Positions 11,989 to 23,197 of a stretch of DNA of 64,000 bases are shown here, piece after piece. Under the pieces are notes generated by a model, which saw only the letters and a list, made by a program, of their open reading frames with translations, ran no database searches and was not told the origin of the DNA. Origin of the DNA: Wurfbainia villosa (Eukaryota; Streptophyta; Magnoliopsida; Zingiberales; Zingiberaceae); the NCBI GenBank assembly GCA_025175895.1, contig CM046000.1, positions 71,350,720-71,414,719 on the forward strand, read 5' to 3'. Numbering within the stretch: position 1 is the first letter of the stretch; each line of letters begins with the position of its first letter. The position numbers and the translations under genes are program-made.

Positions 11989-14900
11989 GTGTTATCTACT
12001 GGCACCTGGTGTGTAGATACGGGAGCCACTAATCATGTCTGCAATACTTTGCAGGGGTTTCAGGAAACCAGACGACTAGCTGAGGGAGAGATTACCGTCT
12101 TCATGGGCAATGCTTCAAAGGTGGCGGCTATTGCAGTGGGAGACGTTTATTTATCTTTTGATAGGAATAAAATTTTGGTTTTGAGAAATTGTCTTTATGT
12201 ACCTACTTTTAGAAAGAATCTAATTTCAATTTCTAAATTGTTTCTGGATGGATATTCTGTTTCTTTTAATGACAAAGTTGTTATAAAAAGGAATAGGGAG
12301 ATTATCTGTTCTGGTACATTGGTTTGCAATTTGTACACTCATGAACCGAAAACTCTCACGATGCATATAGAAGTGAATAACTCATCTTCTAAGTCAAATA
12401 AGAGAAAAGAACCTTCGAAAATGAACCAGACATATCTTTGGCACCTAAGACTTGGTCATATTAACCTGAGTAGAATTCAAAGGTTGATAGCTGATGGACC
12501 CTTGGGTTTATTAGTGGTGGAAGATCTCCCAACCTGTGAGTCTTGCTTGGAAGGTAAGATGACCAAGAGGCCTTTTAAGGCTAAGGGGTATAGAGCCAAA
12601 GATGTATTGGAATTGGTTCATTCTGATTTGTGCGGTCCTATGTCTATCCAAGCTAGAGGTGGCTTTGAATACTTTGTCTCTTTTATAGATGATTATTCAA
12701 GGTATGGATACATTTACTTGATGCGCCGCAAGTCTGAATGCTTTGACAAGTTCAAAGAATTCAAGGCTGATGTGAAGAACCGTCAAGGTAAAAGTATCAA
12801 GACACTACGATCTGATCGTGGTGGCGAGTACCTCTTGGGAGAGTTTAGGAGTTACTTATCAGAGGCTAGAATTCAATCCCAATTGTCCGCACCTGGAACA
12901 CCCCAGCAAAATGGTGTGGCGGAGCGAAGGAAGAGGACTCTTATGGAGATGGTCAGATCGATGATGAGTTATTCTGAGTTACCTGATTTGTTCTGGGGGT
13001 TTGCTCTGGAAATGGCAGCACACATTCTAAACTTGGTTCCATCAAAGTCGGTACCCTCTACTCCCACAGAATTGTGGACTGGGCGAAAGCCTAGTCTAAG
13101 ACATATTCGGATTTGGGGTAGTCCAGCACATGTGATGAAGGGAGATGCTGGTAAGTTGGAATCTCGTACAGAAGTACGCTTGTTTGTTGGCTACCCTAAG
13201 GGAACGAAAGGTGGTTTTTTCTATAGTCCTAGAGATCAGAAGGTGATCGTGAGTACGAATGCCAGATTTCTAGAGGAGGACTATGTGATGAACCACAAGC
13301 TCACGAGTAGGATTGTTCTTGAGGAGTTGACAGGGGAAGTCCCGACTTTAGTACCATCGGTACAAGAGGAAATACCACAAGTTACTGTACCGCGTGTCAC
13401 AGAGCATACACAGGAGGCACCTCGTCGTAGTGGGAGGGTTGTTAGACAACCCGTGAGATTCATGTTCTTGGGAGAGTCTTCGGACTTAGTCCCTGGTAAA
13501 CATGAACCTGATCCTTGGACATATGACGAGGCACTCCAAGATAGAGATGCGACATCTTGGCAAAGAGCGATGAATTCAGAGATAGAATCTATGGATTCTA
13601 ATCATGTCTGGGAGCTAGTAGAACCACCCAATGGTGTGAAAGCCATTGGATGCAAGTGGATCTATAAGAGAAAGAGAGGAGTAGACGGGAAGGTTGAGAC
13701 CTTCGAAGCTAGGCTTGTTGCGAAAGGGTATACTCAGAAAGAGGGTATTGATTATGAGGAGACCTTTTCACCGGTAGTTATGCTTAAGTCTGTCCGGATT
13801 CTCTTATCTATTGCTGCTCATGAGGATTATGAGATTTGGCAGATGGATGTCAAGACAGCTATCCTTAACGGAAGTCTTGAGGAAAACATCTATATGAAGC
13901 AACCAGAGGGATTCATTGCAAAGGGAAAAGAGCATCTTGTGTGTAAGCTTAATCGGTCCATTTATGGATTGAAGCAAGCTTCGAGGTCTTGGAACATCCG
14001 CTTTGATGAGGTAATCCAGTCTTATGGATTTATTCAAAGTCAGGATGAGTCTTGTGTATATAAGAGATGTGACGGAAACATAGTGGTATTTCTTGTACTA
14101 TACGTAGATTACATTTTGTTAGTTGGCAAAAATATCAGAGTGTTATCAGACGTAAGGGTATGGTTTTCCAAACAGTTGGATATGAAGGACTTGGGAGAAG
14201 TGGGACACATCCTTGGGATCAAGGTGATAAGGGATCGCAAGAAAAGGATGTTGTGCTTATCTCAAGCTTCCTACATTGACACTATCCTTGCTCGTTTTAG
14301 CATGCAGAACTCCAAGAAAGGTTTTCTACCTTTTAGGCATGGAGTACCTTTATCTAAAGAGATGTGTCCCAAAACATCAAAGGATATAGAGGAAATGAAG
14401 GCAGTTCCTTATGCTTCGGCAGTAGGAAGCCTCATGTATGCTATGCTATGTACGAGACCAGATATCTGCTTTGTCGTGGGCATGGTTAGCAGATATCAGA
14501 GTAATCCTGGACAGGGACATTGGACTGCGGTAAAGCATATATTGAAGTACCTGAGAAGGACTAGGGATTATATGCTGGTTTACCGAGTAGATCAATTAGT
14601 CCCTGTGGGTTACACGGATTCTGATTTCCAATCAGAAAGGGACAACAGTAAGTCTACCTCGGGGTTTGTGTTTACTTTTGGAGGTGGAGCCATAGTATGG
14701 AGGAGTGTCAAGCAGAAATGCGTGGCGGACTCTACTATGGAAGCTGAGTATGTGGCAGCCTCTGAGGCAGCCAAGGAAGCTGTATGGCTCAGGAACTTCT
14801 TCATGGACTTGGATGTGATTCCTGGTTTGCCCAGAACTATCACAATTTATTGTGATAACAGTGGTGCAGTTGCAAACTCGAAGGAACCACGAGCCCATAA

Positions 14901-15081
14901 GGCGAGTAAACACATAGAGCGCAAGTACCACATGGTACGAGAAATCGTAAAGCGAGGAGAAGTAGTTGTCGCCAAGATTGCATCAGAGGATAACCTGGCG
15001 GATCCATTCACTAAGGCCCTTCTAGCGAAAGCGTTTGATAGGCATGTGGAGGACATGGGGATCAGATGTATGGCAGTGTGA
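11989..15081 (+). CDS. pol: Ty1/copia Pol polyprotein of element C (open frame, RT active site altered)
   Basis: A 1,030-codon open frame encoding protease, integrase, RT and RNase H, in copia order. The frame opens after the TGA at 11980 and its first codons are GTG-TTA. No ATG marks a natural start, because copia pol is normally made as a gag-pol fusion. Domains: protease with intact DTG at about residues 10-12; GAG-pre-integrase with WHLRLGH near 147; integrase core with HSD near 212, SDRGGEY near 274 and NGVAERR near 310; RT from about 530 with KWIYKRKRG and QMDVKTAILNG; RNase H with GYTDSDF near 874, TMEAEY near 916 and IYCDNSGA near 953. The RT motif at 14101-14112 reads YVDY. A, H and F have YVDD, so a metal-binding Asp is lost by one G-to-T change (residue 708). 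It is expressed only if an outside promoter reads through, since the 5' LTR has lost its TATA box. Confidence 0.92.
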   Translation: MLSTGTWCVDTGATNHVCNTLQGFQETRRLAEGEITVFMGNASKVAAIAVGDVYLSFDRNKILVLRNCLYVPTFRKNLISISKLFLDGYSVSFNDKVVIKRNREIICSGTLVCNLYTHEPKTLTMHIEVNNSSSKSNKRKEPSKMNQTYLWHLRLGHINLSRIQRLIADGPLGLLVVEDLPTCESCLEGKMTKRPFKAKGYRAKDVLELVHSDLCGPMSIQARGGFEYFVSFIDDYSRYGYIYLMRRKSECFDKFKEFKADVKNRQGKSIKTLRSDRGGEYLLGEFRSYLSEARIQSQLSAPGTPQQNGVAERRKRTLMEMVRSMMSYSELPDLFWGFALEMAAHILNLVPSKSVPSTPTELWTGRKPSLRHIRIWGSPAHVMKGDAGKLESRTEVRLFVGYPKGTKGGFFYSPRDQKVIVSTNARFLEEDYVMNHKLTSRIVLEELTGEVPTLVPSVQEEIPQVTVPRVTEHTQEAPRRSGRVVRQPVRFMFLGESSDLVPGKHEPDPWTYDEALQDRDATSWQRAMNSEIESMDSNHVWELVEPPNGVKAIGCKWIYKRKRGVDGKVETFEARLVAKGYTQKEGIDYEETFSPVVMLKSVRILLSIAAHEDYEIWQMDVKTAILNGSLEENIYMKQPEGFIAKGKEHLVCKLNRSIYGLKQASRSWNIRFDEVIQSYGFIQSQDESCVYKRCDGNIVVFLVLYVDYILLVGKNIRVLSDVRVWFSKQLDMKDLGEVGHILGIKVIRDRKKRMLCLSQASYIDTILARFSMQNSKKGFLPFRHGVPLSKEMCPKTSKDIEEMKAVPYASAVGSLMYAMLCTRPDICFVVGMVSRYQSNPGQGHWTAVKHILKYLRRTRDYMLVYRVDQLVPVGYTDSDFQSERDNSKSTSGFVFTFGGGAIVWRSVKQKCVADSTMEAEYVAASEAAKEAVWLRNFFMDLDVIPGLPRTITIYCDNSGAVANSKEPRAHKASKHIERKYHMVREIVKRGEVVVAKIASEDNLADPFTKALLAKAFDRHVEDMGIRCMAV

Positions 15082-16022
15082 TGACAGCATAGTCTTTTAG
15101 TATAAGTGCGAGATTATTGGAATGTATACTGAAAGCCTAGCTCTTTTTTATGAACATTTTTATTTTGAAATAAGAATCACATGATCATTGTTTGCACTTT
15201 ATATTTATTATATGTGTGCATATTGTCTAATACTTTACATTGTAGATAACATGGTGCTTGGTATGGCATAGAAGATCATATTATCAGTCCCTTGTAGAAT
15301 ATAAGTAGAGGCTCACAACCAAGATAGTTTTGGACAAACCATTGGCATGGTTGTAGTGTAGCTTGGTATTGTTTTATCTTGAACATAGAGTTACACTAGT
15401 ACACTTAGATGTATTGAGCAGGACCGACATAGAGGTGATTCAATTTATTACTGACTACATAATTGAATCGGACCTCGGATATTATGTTGTACATACTCTT
15501 AATCCCGATATAATAACGGGCACATGTACTTAGTATTTATTTCTTTGATTTACCAAAGGGTGATATTTAAATGGATTAAATCAATATTCCCGGTAAGTTG
15601 GGAAATGATATTATGTACATGGTGTGTCGTTAATTATAGGAGGAAACCGTGTCCTATATATTAGGTTGATGATGTCCCCTTAAGGAGCTCATAAGGTTCA
15701 TCATGTAAACCAAGGTTGAGTGGTACTACTCAAGGAGTTAGATGTTAATTGATTGATGGTCAGTAAATTAATAAATTGATGGACATCCGATCTCTTAAAC
15801 ACGAGGAGATGGATGTACAAATAATGTATGGAGCCCATATTAATTTATGGGGGTTGGTGAGGTAATTCAATGATGATCCTCTAGTGGAATGGAACATCAT
15901 TGATGGATCAAGTTTGTGTTGTTCCGATCCATCGGGTGGCCAAGATCCAACTCCTCCTCATGGTCCCTATCGTAGCCTAATATAAACCTCATGGAGCCTA
16001 GATCCAATGATAGAAAACAAAA

Positions 16023-16265
16023 CCCTAGATCCGACGGTTGAGATTAAATCTCTAGATCCGACGGTTGAGATTAAATCCCTAGATCCGACGGTGGAGATTA
16101 AATCTCTAGATCCGACGGTTGAGATTAAATCTCTAGATCCGACGGTTGAGATTAAATCCCTAGATTCGACGGTTGAGATTAAATCTCTAGATCTGACGGT
16201 TGAGATTAAAACTCTAGATCCGACGGTTGAGATTAAATCCCTAGAACCAACGGTGGAGATTAAAA
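16023..16265 (+). repeat. 27-bp tandem repeat, 9 units, in the 3' LTR of element C
   Basis: Nine head-to-tail 27-bp units (ctctagatccgacggttgag plus attaaat) with scattered point changes, preceded by one degenerate unit. The other LTRs have four units or about one, so copy number varies. Each unit holds the palindrome around tctaga. The block lies directly upstream of the TATA box, the usual place of LTR enhancer repeats. Confidence 0.93.
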
Positions 16266-16284
16266 CAAGGCTTAAGCCTAATTC

Positions 16285-16291
16285 TATAAAA
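16285..16291 (+). promoter_or_regulatory. TATA box of the element C 3' LTR
   Basis: tataaaa followed by gg, 20 bp downstream of the 27-bp repeat block. The same arrangement occurs at 7253 (B), 45522 (H) and 60820 (J). In the H 3' LTR it is mutated to tgtaaaa. Confidence 0.75.
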
Positions 16292-17149
16292 GGAGGCTTA
16301 AGGTGGATGGCAAGCTAAGAAAAGTTTGATGTTTTTGGAGATTAGGGTTTTGCCTTTCATTGGCTTGGGCGGCAAGAAACCCTAGGGAGATTAGGGTTTG
16401 GTTCCTTAGTTGGGCGGCTAGGGTTTGGAAGGAAGAGTGGGCGACAACTATAGGAGAGGATCTCTTCTTCTTCCTAGGGTGTGGTCGGCACCTATCTCTC
16501 TTCCCTCTACCTTGGTCGGCGCTCAACCTATTCTTCTTCTCCTCTTCTTTTCCTCTTGGCCGGCGGCACAAAGGAGCTAGGGATTGTTCCCTTATTCGGT
16601 TCCTTTGTTGGCCATCTTGTTCTCTCTATTCTTGGGGCCGACGACATCAATCCTTTGTGGATTGGTGGTTGGCTCAAGCAAGAAGGGAAGGAGAGTTCTT
16701 CTTTCTTTCGATTGAAGAAGATCTAGGAAGCTTCAACTTGTGGAGGATCTTCGCCCACACGAAGTCTACAAGGAGGTTAAGACATACGATAGAAGATCGA
16801 GAGGTATAAAAGTTTTACAAGTTTTATTATTGATCTTTGCATGTTCTTATTAATATGATTGTATGTGTTGATTATACATGTCTACATCCATATGTATTTG
16901 TATAATCATGGACCCCGAAGATAAACACAAAAACCGGTGATCCATCCGTCGTCACTTCCGTGGCTAACCGACAATAAGAGTTTGGTTGCTTGAACAACTA
17001 GTTTGTTCAAGCGATCGCTCAAGTCGTTAGCACGACGACGAAGTTGTTGAGCTTAGGAAACTCATCCCATCCGGATTAGTTTTCATTAGTGAAAATTTTA
17101 ATTCGGGGACATTGGAGCCAATGAGCCTCCGAGCAATTCTATCATGTAC

Positions 17150-17502
17150 TTCCCCATCGGAAGGCACATAATCCGAGATAATTGCCTTGGTATCAAGTAA
17201 TGGTGAACACTTAGATGCAAATAGGAGTATCCTCCACATCGAAGTCACTGCTTTTATTTGTTGGGCCTAAGAGGAACCAACTATTAATTAAATTTGTCAA
17301 AAAGTTAGGTTGACAAAATAATAAAATTAATGGGTAAAACCTCCTCTTACAAATGTAGAATTCGTATACATCCACACTATCATGACATATGATATTCTCA
17401 GTGTTTTGAGGTGTTGGTTGATTTTAAAATTTTATTTTTTCAGGAATCAATAATTTTTTTAAATCTAATGTTTTGATCTATGTGATTTTTAGGTTTTAAA
17501 AA
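17150..17502 (+). other. Untranslated leader of element A, second part
   Basis: This continues the leader interrupted at 9143, after the duplicated target tgtac (17145-17149). The motif CCCCATCGG lies at 17153-17161 and a mutated one (ccacatcga) near 17233. An AT-rich segment from 17304 to 17492, ending in tttttag, corresponds to the possible leader intron. No gene is seen. Confidence 0.75.
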
Positions 17503-20500
17503 ATGACTTTTAACTCGCTTGCTGTGATACTAAAGGAGAATAAACTTACTGGACCCAATTATGTTGATTGGAAGAGGAATCTAGATATTGTCTTGACTGC
17601 TGAAGAATACAAGTATGTACTCTTCGAAGAGTGACCTCCTAAGCCTGTAGATGATTCTGGGGAAAAGGAGAAAGAGTGTTATAAAAAGTGGATTAAGGCT
17701 GATGAGATGGTGCGGTGTTACATTTTAGCTTCTATGTCAAATGTATTGCAACATCAGCATCAAGTCATGCCCACTGCTTATGACATGATGCTCAATCTCA
17801 AGGAACATTTCGGACACCAGAATCGGGCTGCGAGGTAGGATGCCATGAGGAACTTGATGACGACCACCATGATCGAGGGAACACCAATGAGGGATCATAT
17901 TCTCAAGATGATGGCTCATTTAAATTACTTGGAAGTTCTTGGAGCTGAGATCGATGGGGAAACCTAGGTCGATATCATTCTCCGGTCTCTATCTAGAAGT
18001 TTTGAGCAGTTTTGCCTGAACTACAACATCAATAAGAGGTTGTATTCGTTGGCGGAGCTTTTGACAGAACTCCAGGCAGCAGAGGGGCTTTTTCGTCAGA
18101 GTGCTCAGGTTCAGGCCATGGTTGCTCAGAAGGTTTCGACTTCTAATCCGAAAGGCAAGAAGAAGAAGAAACAAGGTGGAGCAAAGGTGGCAGGAGGATA
18201 TGAGGGAGGAGTGAAGAAGCCGAAAGGCAAGTGCTTAACTTGCAAGTAGACTGGACATTGGAAGAAGGACTGCCCGAATCGGAAGCAAAACAAAGGTATA
18301 TCTTTTGGTCTAGTCGTTGAAACATGTTTAGCGGTGTTATCTACTGGCACCTGGTGTGTAGATACGGTAGCCACTAATCATGTCTGCAATACTTTACAGG
18401 GGTTCCAAGAAACTAGATGACTAGCTGAGAGGGAGATTACCATTTACTTGGGTGATCCCACGAAGGTGGCGGCTATTGCAGTCGGAGATGTTTATTTATC
18501 TTTTGATAGGAATAAAACTTTGGTTCTGAGAAATTGCCTTTATGTACTTTTATTTAGAAAGAATTTGATTTCGATTTCTAAATTGTTTTTGGATGGATAT
18601 TCTATTTCTTTTAATGACAGAGTTTATATAAAAAGGAATAGGGAGATTATCTGTTCTGGTGCATTGATAGGAAATTTATATACACATGAACCAAAAGCTC
18701 CCACGATGCAAATAGAAGTAAATAACTCATCTTCTAAATCTAATAAGAGAAAAGAACCTTCGAAAACGAACCAAATGTATCTTTGGCATCTAACGTTAGG
18801 TCATATTAACCTAAGTAGAATTCAAAGGTTGATAGTTGATGGACCTCTAGGTTCATTAGTGGTGGAAGATTTCCCAACTTGCGAATCTTGCTTGGAACAT
18901 AAAATGACCAAGAGACCTTTTAAGGCCAAGGGGTATAGATCCAAAGATGTGTTGGAATTGGTTCATTCTGATTTGTGTGGTCCTATGTCTATCCAGGCTA
19001 GAGGTGGTTTTGAATATTTCGTCTCTTTTATAGATGATTATTCAAGAAATGGATACATTCACTTGATGCACCGCAAGTCTGAATGCTTTGACAGGTTCAA
19101 AGAATTCAAGGCTGATGTGGAGAAACGTCAAGGTAAAAGTATTAAGACACTACGATCTAATCGTGGTGGTGAGTACCCCTTGGGAGAGTTTAGGAATTAC
19201 TTATCAGAGGCTGGGATTCAATCCCAATTATCTGAACCTGCCACACCCCAACAAAATTGTGTAGTAGAGCGAAGGAATACGACTCTTATGAAGATGGTTA
19301 GATCGATGATGAGTTATTTTAAGTTGCCAGATATGTTCTGGGGGTATGCTCTAGATATGGCAGTGTATATTCTGAACTTGGTACCATCTAATTCAGTGCC
19401 TTCTACTCCCATAGAATTGTGGGCTAGGTGGAAGCCTACTCTGAGACATATTTGGATTTGGCGGAGTCCAGTACATGTGCTGAAGGCAGATGTTGGTAAG
19501 TTAGAACCTCATATAGAAGTGCGCATGTTTGTAGGCTATCCTAGAGGAATGAAAGATGGTTTGTTCTATAGTCCTAGAAATCATAGGGTGATCGTCAGCA
19601 CGAATGCCAGATTTTTAGAGGAAGACTATGTGATGAACCACAAGCCTATGAGTAAGATTGTTCTGGAGAAATTGAGAGGGGAAGTCACTACTTCAGTACC
19701 ATCGGTACAAGAGGATATAGTACAAATGACTGCACCGAGTATCACAGAGGTTACACAAGTGATACCTCGTCGTAGTGGGAGGGTTGTTAGATAGCCTGAT
19801 AGATTTATGTTCTTGGGAGAATCTTCTGATTTGGTCCCTGGCGAACATGAACCTGATCTCTGGACATATGACGAGACAATCCAAGATAAAGATGCGGTAT
19901 CTTTGCAAAGTGAAATGAATTTTGAGATAGAATCTATGGATTCAAATCAGGTCTGGGAGTTATTAGAACCACCCAATGGTGTAAAAACCATTGGATGCAA
20001 GTGGATCTACAAAAGAAAGAGAGGAATAGACAGGAAGGTTAAGACCTTCAAAGCAAGGATTGTTGCGAAAGGGTATACTCAGAAAGAGGGTATCGATTAT
20101 GAGGAGACCTTTTTGTTGGTGGTCATGCTAAAGTCTATCCAGATTCTCTTATGTATTACTGCTCATACGGATTATGAGGTGTGGCAGATGGATGTCAAGA
20201 TAGCCTTCCTTAATGGAAGTCTTAAGGAAAACATTTTTATGGAGCAACTAGAGGGATTCATTACAAAGGGCAAAGAGCATCTTGTGTGCAAGCTTAATCG
20301 GTCCATTTATGGATTGAAGCAAACTTCGAGATCTTGGAACATCCACTTTGATGAGATAATCCAGTCTTATGGATTTATTCAAAGTTCGGATGAGTCTTGT
20401 GTATACAAGAGATGTGACAGAAATGTAGTGGTATTTCTTGTATTATACGTAGATGACATTTTGTTAATTGATAACAATGTCAAGGTGTTATTAGACGTAA

Positions 20501-21425
20501 GGGTATGGTTGTCCAAACAGTTTGATATGAAGGACTTGGGAGAAATGAGACACATCCTTGGGATCAAGGTTATAAAGGGTCGCAGGAAAAGGATGTTGTG
20601 CTTATCTCAAGGTTCATACATAAACATCATTTTGGCTCATTTTCGCATGCAGAACTCCAAAAAAGGTTTTCTACCTTTTAGGCATGGAGTACCTTTATCT
20701 AAAGAGATGTGTCCTAGAACATCAAAGGAGATAGAGGAGATAAAGGCGGTTCCTTATGCTTCGACGGTCGGAGCCTCATGTATGCTATGCTATGTATGAG
20801 ACTGGATATCTGCTTTGTCGTGAGTATGGTTTGCAGATATTAGAGTAATCCAGGACAGGGACATTGGACTATGGTAAACCATATATTGAAGTACCTGAGA
20901 AGGACTAGGGATTATATGCTGGTATACCAGGCAGATCAATTACTCCCTGTGGATTACATAGATTCTGACTTCCAATTGGATAGGGATAACAGTAAGTCTA
21001 CCTCAAGTTTTGTGTTTACTTTGGGAGGTGGATCCATTGTATAGAGAAGTGTCAAGCAGAAATGCGTGGTAGACTCCACCATGGAAGCTGAGTATGTGGC
21101 AGCCTTTGAGGCGGCCAAAGAAGCTGTATGACTCAGGAACTTCTTGATGGACTTGGATGTGATTCCTGGTTTTCTTAGAACTATCATAATTTATTGTGAT
21201 AACAGTGGTGCAGTTGCAAACTCGAAGGAACCACGAGCCCATAAGGTAAGTAAACACATAGAGCGTAAGTACCACCTGATACGAGAGATTGTAAAGGAGG
21301 TAGAAGTTGATGTCGCCTAGATTGCATCAGAGGATGACCTGGTAGATCCTTTCACTAAGGCCCTTTAAGCGAGAGTTTTTGATAGGAATGTGGAGGGAAT
21401 GGGAATAAAATGTATGGCAGTATGA
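17503..21425 (+). pseudogene. gag-pol: Gag-pol pseudogene of copia element A
   Basis: The frame starting at ATG 17503 runs with interruptions through gag, protease, integrase and RT. Gag (UBN2-type, TGPNYVDWKRNLDIVL) has stops near 17632, 17836 and 17966. The zinc knuckle CLTCK...GHWKKDC has TAG for Gln at about 18247. The protease site at 18361-18369 reads DTV instead of DTG. Pre-integrase and integrase occupy an open stretch at 18448-19794, where third-residue changes such as RSNRGGEY replace RSDRGGEY, so the catalytic Asp is lost. RT is open at 19807-20799 with YVDD intact at 20446-20457. A one-base deletion near 20775 shifts the frame before RNase H, which has further stops. The element could not have moved by its own proteins in its present form. 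Confidence 0.9.
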
Positions 21426-21457
21426 GGGCAGCATATCTTTTAGTATATGTGAGAGAT

Positions 21458-23192
21458 TGTTGGGATGTATACTGAAAAGTCTATCTTTTGTATGAACAAC
21501 GTTATTTTTGAAATAAGAATCACATGATCATTGTTTGTATATTTAAGGTTATTCATATTGTTTAATAAATTACATTGTAGATAACATAGTGTGTAATGTC
21601 ACATGTGAGATCATGTTATCAGTTTCTTGTAGAGTATAAGTCGAGGCTCACAACCGAGATGGTTTTGGACAAACCATTGGTATGGTTGTAGTGTGATTTG
21701 GTATTGGTTTGTCTTAACCATAGAATTACACCAGTACACTTTGTATGTATTGAGCAGGACCGAATTAGAGGTGATTCAATTAATTACTGACTATATAATT
21801 GAATCGGACCTCGAATATTATGGTGTATATGCTCTTAATCCTGATATAATAACGGGCACATGTACTTAATATTTATTTCTTTGATTTACTAATGAGCGAG
21901 ATTTATAGATTAAATCAATAGACTCGGTAAGTTGGAAAATGATATTATTTACATGATGTGCCGTTGATTATAGGATGAAACTGTGTCCTATATATTAGGA
22001 TGATGATGTCCTCTTGCGGAGCTCATAAGGATCATCATGTAAACCATGCAGGTGGACTTGGTCTGACATGATGATAAGGTTGAGTTGTACTACTCATGGA
22101 GTTAGATGTTGATTAATTAATTGTCAGTAAATTAATTAATTGACGGACATTCGATATCTTAAACACGGGAAGATATTTGTACAATTGATAAATAGAGCCC
22201 ACATTTATTTATGGGGGTTGGTGAGGTAGATCAATGATAATCCTCTAGTGGAATGGATTATCATTAATGGATCGGACTTTATATGGGCTAGATCCATTGG
22301 GTGGCCAAGATCCAACTCCTCCTCATGGTCCCTATTGTAGCCTATTAAAACCCTCATGAAACCTAGATCCGACGGACAAGATTAAAAGAAGGTTTGAGCA
22401 AAATCTATAAATAGGAGGCAAAGGTTTGGGTGACATCACATCTTTTGGAGAATAGGTTTTTGGAGTCGGCGGCAAGATTCATTGAGAGGTTAGGGTTTGG
22501 AGTTGCCTTAGAGAGGTTTGGGCGGTACAAGGAATTAGGGTTTTCCTAGGGTTTCCTTGTCCTCCTCTCTAGTGGGCGGCGACACCAAAGATCCCTCTTC
22601 TTCTTTCTCTCTTGGCCGGCAGCAAGGGTTAAGGTTCTTCCTTTGGAGCTCTTGGCCGACACCCATCATTCCTCTTCCTCTCCTTGGCTGGTGGCAAGGA
22701 TGAAGCTTGGATCTTGGTGGTCAGTTCTAGAAAGGAGAAGAAGAAGTCTTTGATTATCTTCTCTTATTCATAGCAAACAATAAAAGGAAGATACGCAATC
22801 TAGGAGGTTTCAACTCTTGAAGGATCGTTGCCCACACAACGTTTAAGAGGAGGAATGGATATAAAATAGTAGATCAAGAGGTATACTAGAGGTATAATCT
22901 TGTTTATTTTGATTTAGTTCCTTTGTATAATCGTATGTGGCTAATTTACTTGGACCCCGAAGATAAACACAAAAACCGGTGATCCGTACTTCATCTATTC
23001 TGCGGCTAGTCGGGAAAAAGAGTTAGGTTGCTTGAACAACAAGTTTGTTCAAGAGACCACTCAAATTGAATAGCACAATGATGGATCGGTTGCTTTGGTA
23101 ATCAATTTTCGTCAAGGATTAATTTTTTTAATCCTAGGACGTAGATAGGATCGCTATGCACAAGTGACCAAGACGGGAAGCAATTCCCTAGA
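21458..23192 (+). repeat. 3' LTR of element A
   Basis: 1735 bp from TGTTGGGATG. It ends CCTAGA, where CCTACA is expected from solo LTR D. The TATA box tataaata is at 22406-22413. It is preceded by the short purine-rich gtgagagat, the probable polypurine tract. The target duplication caatg follows at 23193-23197. Confidence 0.92.
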
Positions 23193-23197
23193 CAATG

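Larger units (their letters stand above)
9144..17144 (+). mobile_element. Ty1/copia element C, complete but non-autonomous
   Basis: 8001 bp with both LTRs (9144-10565 and 15115-17144), a primer site at 10570, a truncated gag and a 1,030-codon pol ORF. It is flanked by perfect 5-bp duplications tgtac at 9139-9143 and 17145-17149, inside the leader of element A. The two LTRs differ at roughly 4% of positions in the first 480 bp by eye, mostly G/A and C/T, so the insertion is not very recent. Lesions: a roughly 600-bp deletion in the 5' LTR including the TATA box, an internal gag deletion, and loss of the second Asp of the RT catalytic motif. Confidence 0.94.
15115..17144 (+). repeat. 3' LTR of element C
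   Basis: 2030 bp from TATTGGAATG (the expected initial TG mutated to TA) to CTATCA. It retains the full promoter region lacking in the 5' LTR. The R/U5 region contains several GCCGGC-type words. ORFs at 16007-16809 on both strands come from the repeat and the leader and are not genes. Confidence 0.92.
4800..23192 (+). mobile_element. Ty1/copia element A (hosts solo LTR B and element C)
   Basis: The element begins TGTTGGGATG at 4800 and ends at 23192, flanked by perfect target duplications caatg at 4795-4799 and 23193-23197 inside gypsy element K. Its own sequence is a 5' LTR (4800-6198 and 8089-8442), a primer site at 8445-8456, leader (8457-9143 and 17150-17502), gag-pol (17503-21425) and a 3' LTR (21458-23192). 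Without solo LTR B the 5' LTR is about 1753 bp against 1735 bp for the 3' LTR. Order gag-PR-IN-RT-RNase H marks it as copia. The LTR termini have decayed (GA instead of CA at the 3' end) and gag-pol carries many stops. Confidence 0.92.

Noticed and set aside
16023..16265. CRISPR-like regular repeat array
   Set aside because: Units are directly adjacent with no spacers, and the setting is a plant retrotransposon LTR.
16007..16318. A 103-codon ORF with a nine-residue repeat (SLDPTVEIK), also seen in shorter form at 7110, 45274, 52401 and 60677
   Set aside because: It is the translation of the 27-bp LTR minisatellite. The unit is a multiple of three without a stop, so an open frame is automatic. 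It lies upstream of the TATA box and outside any gene.
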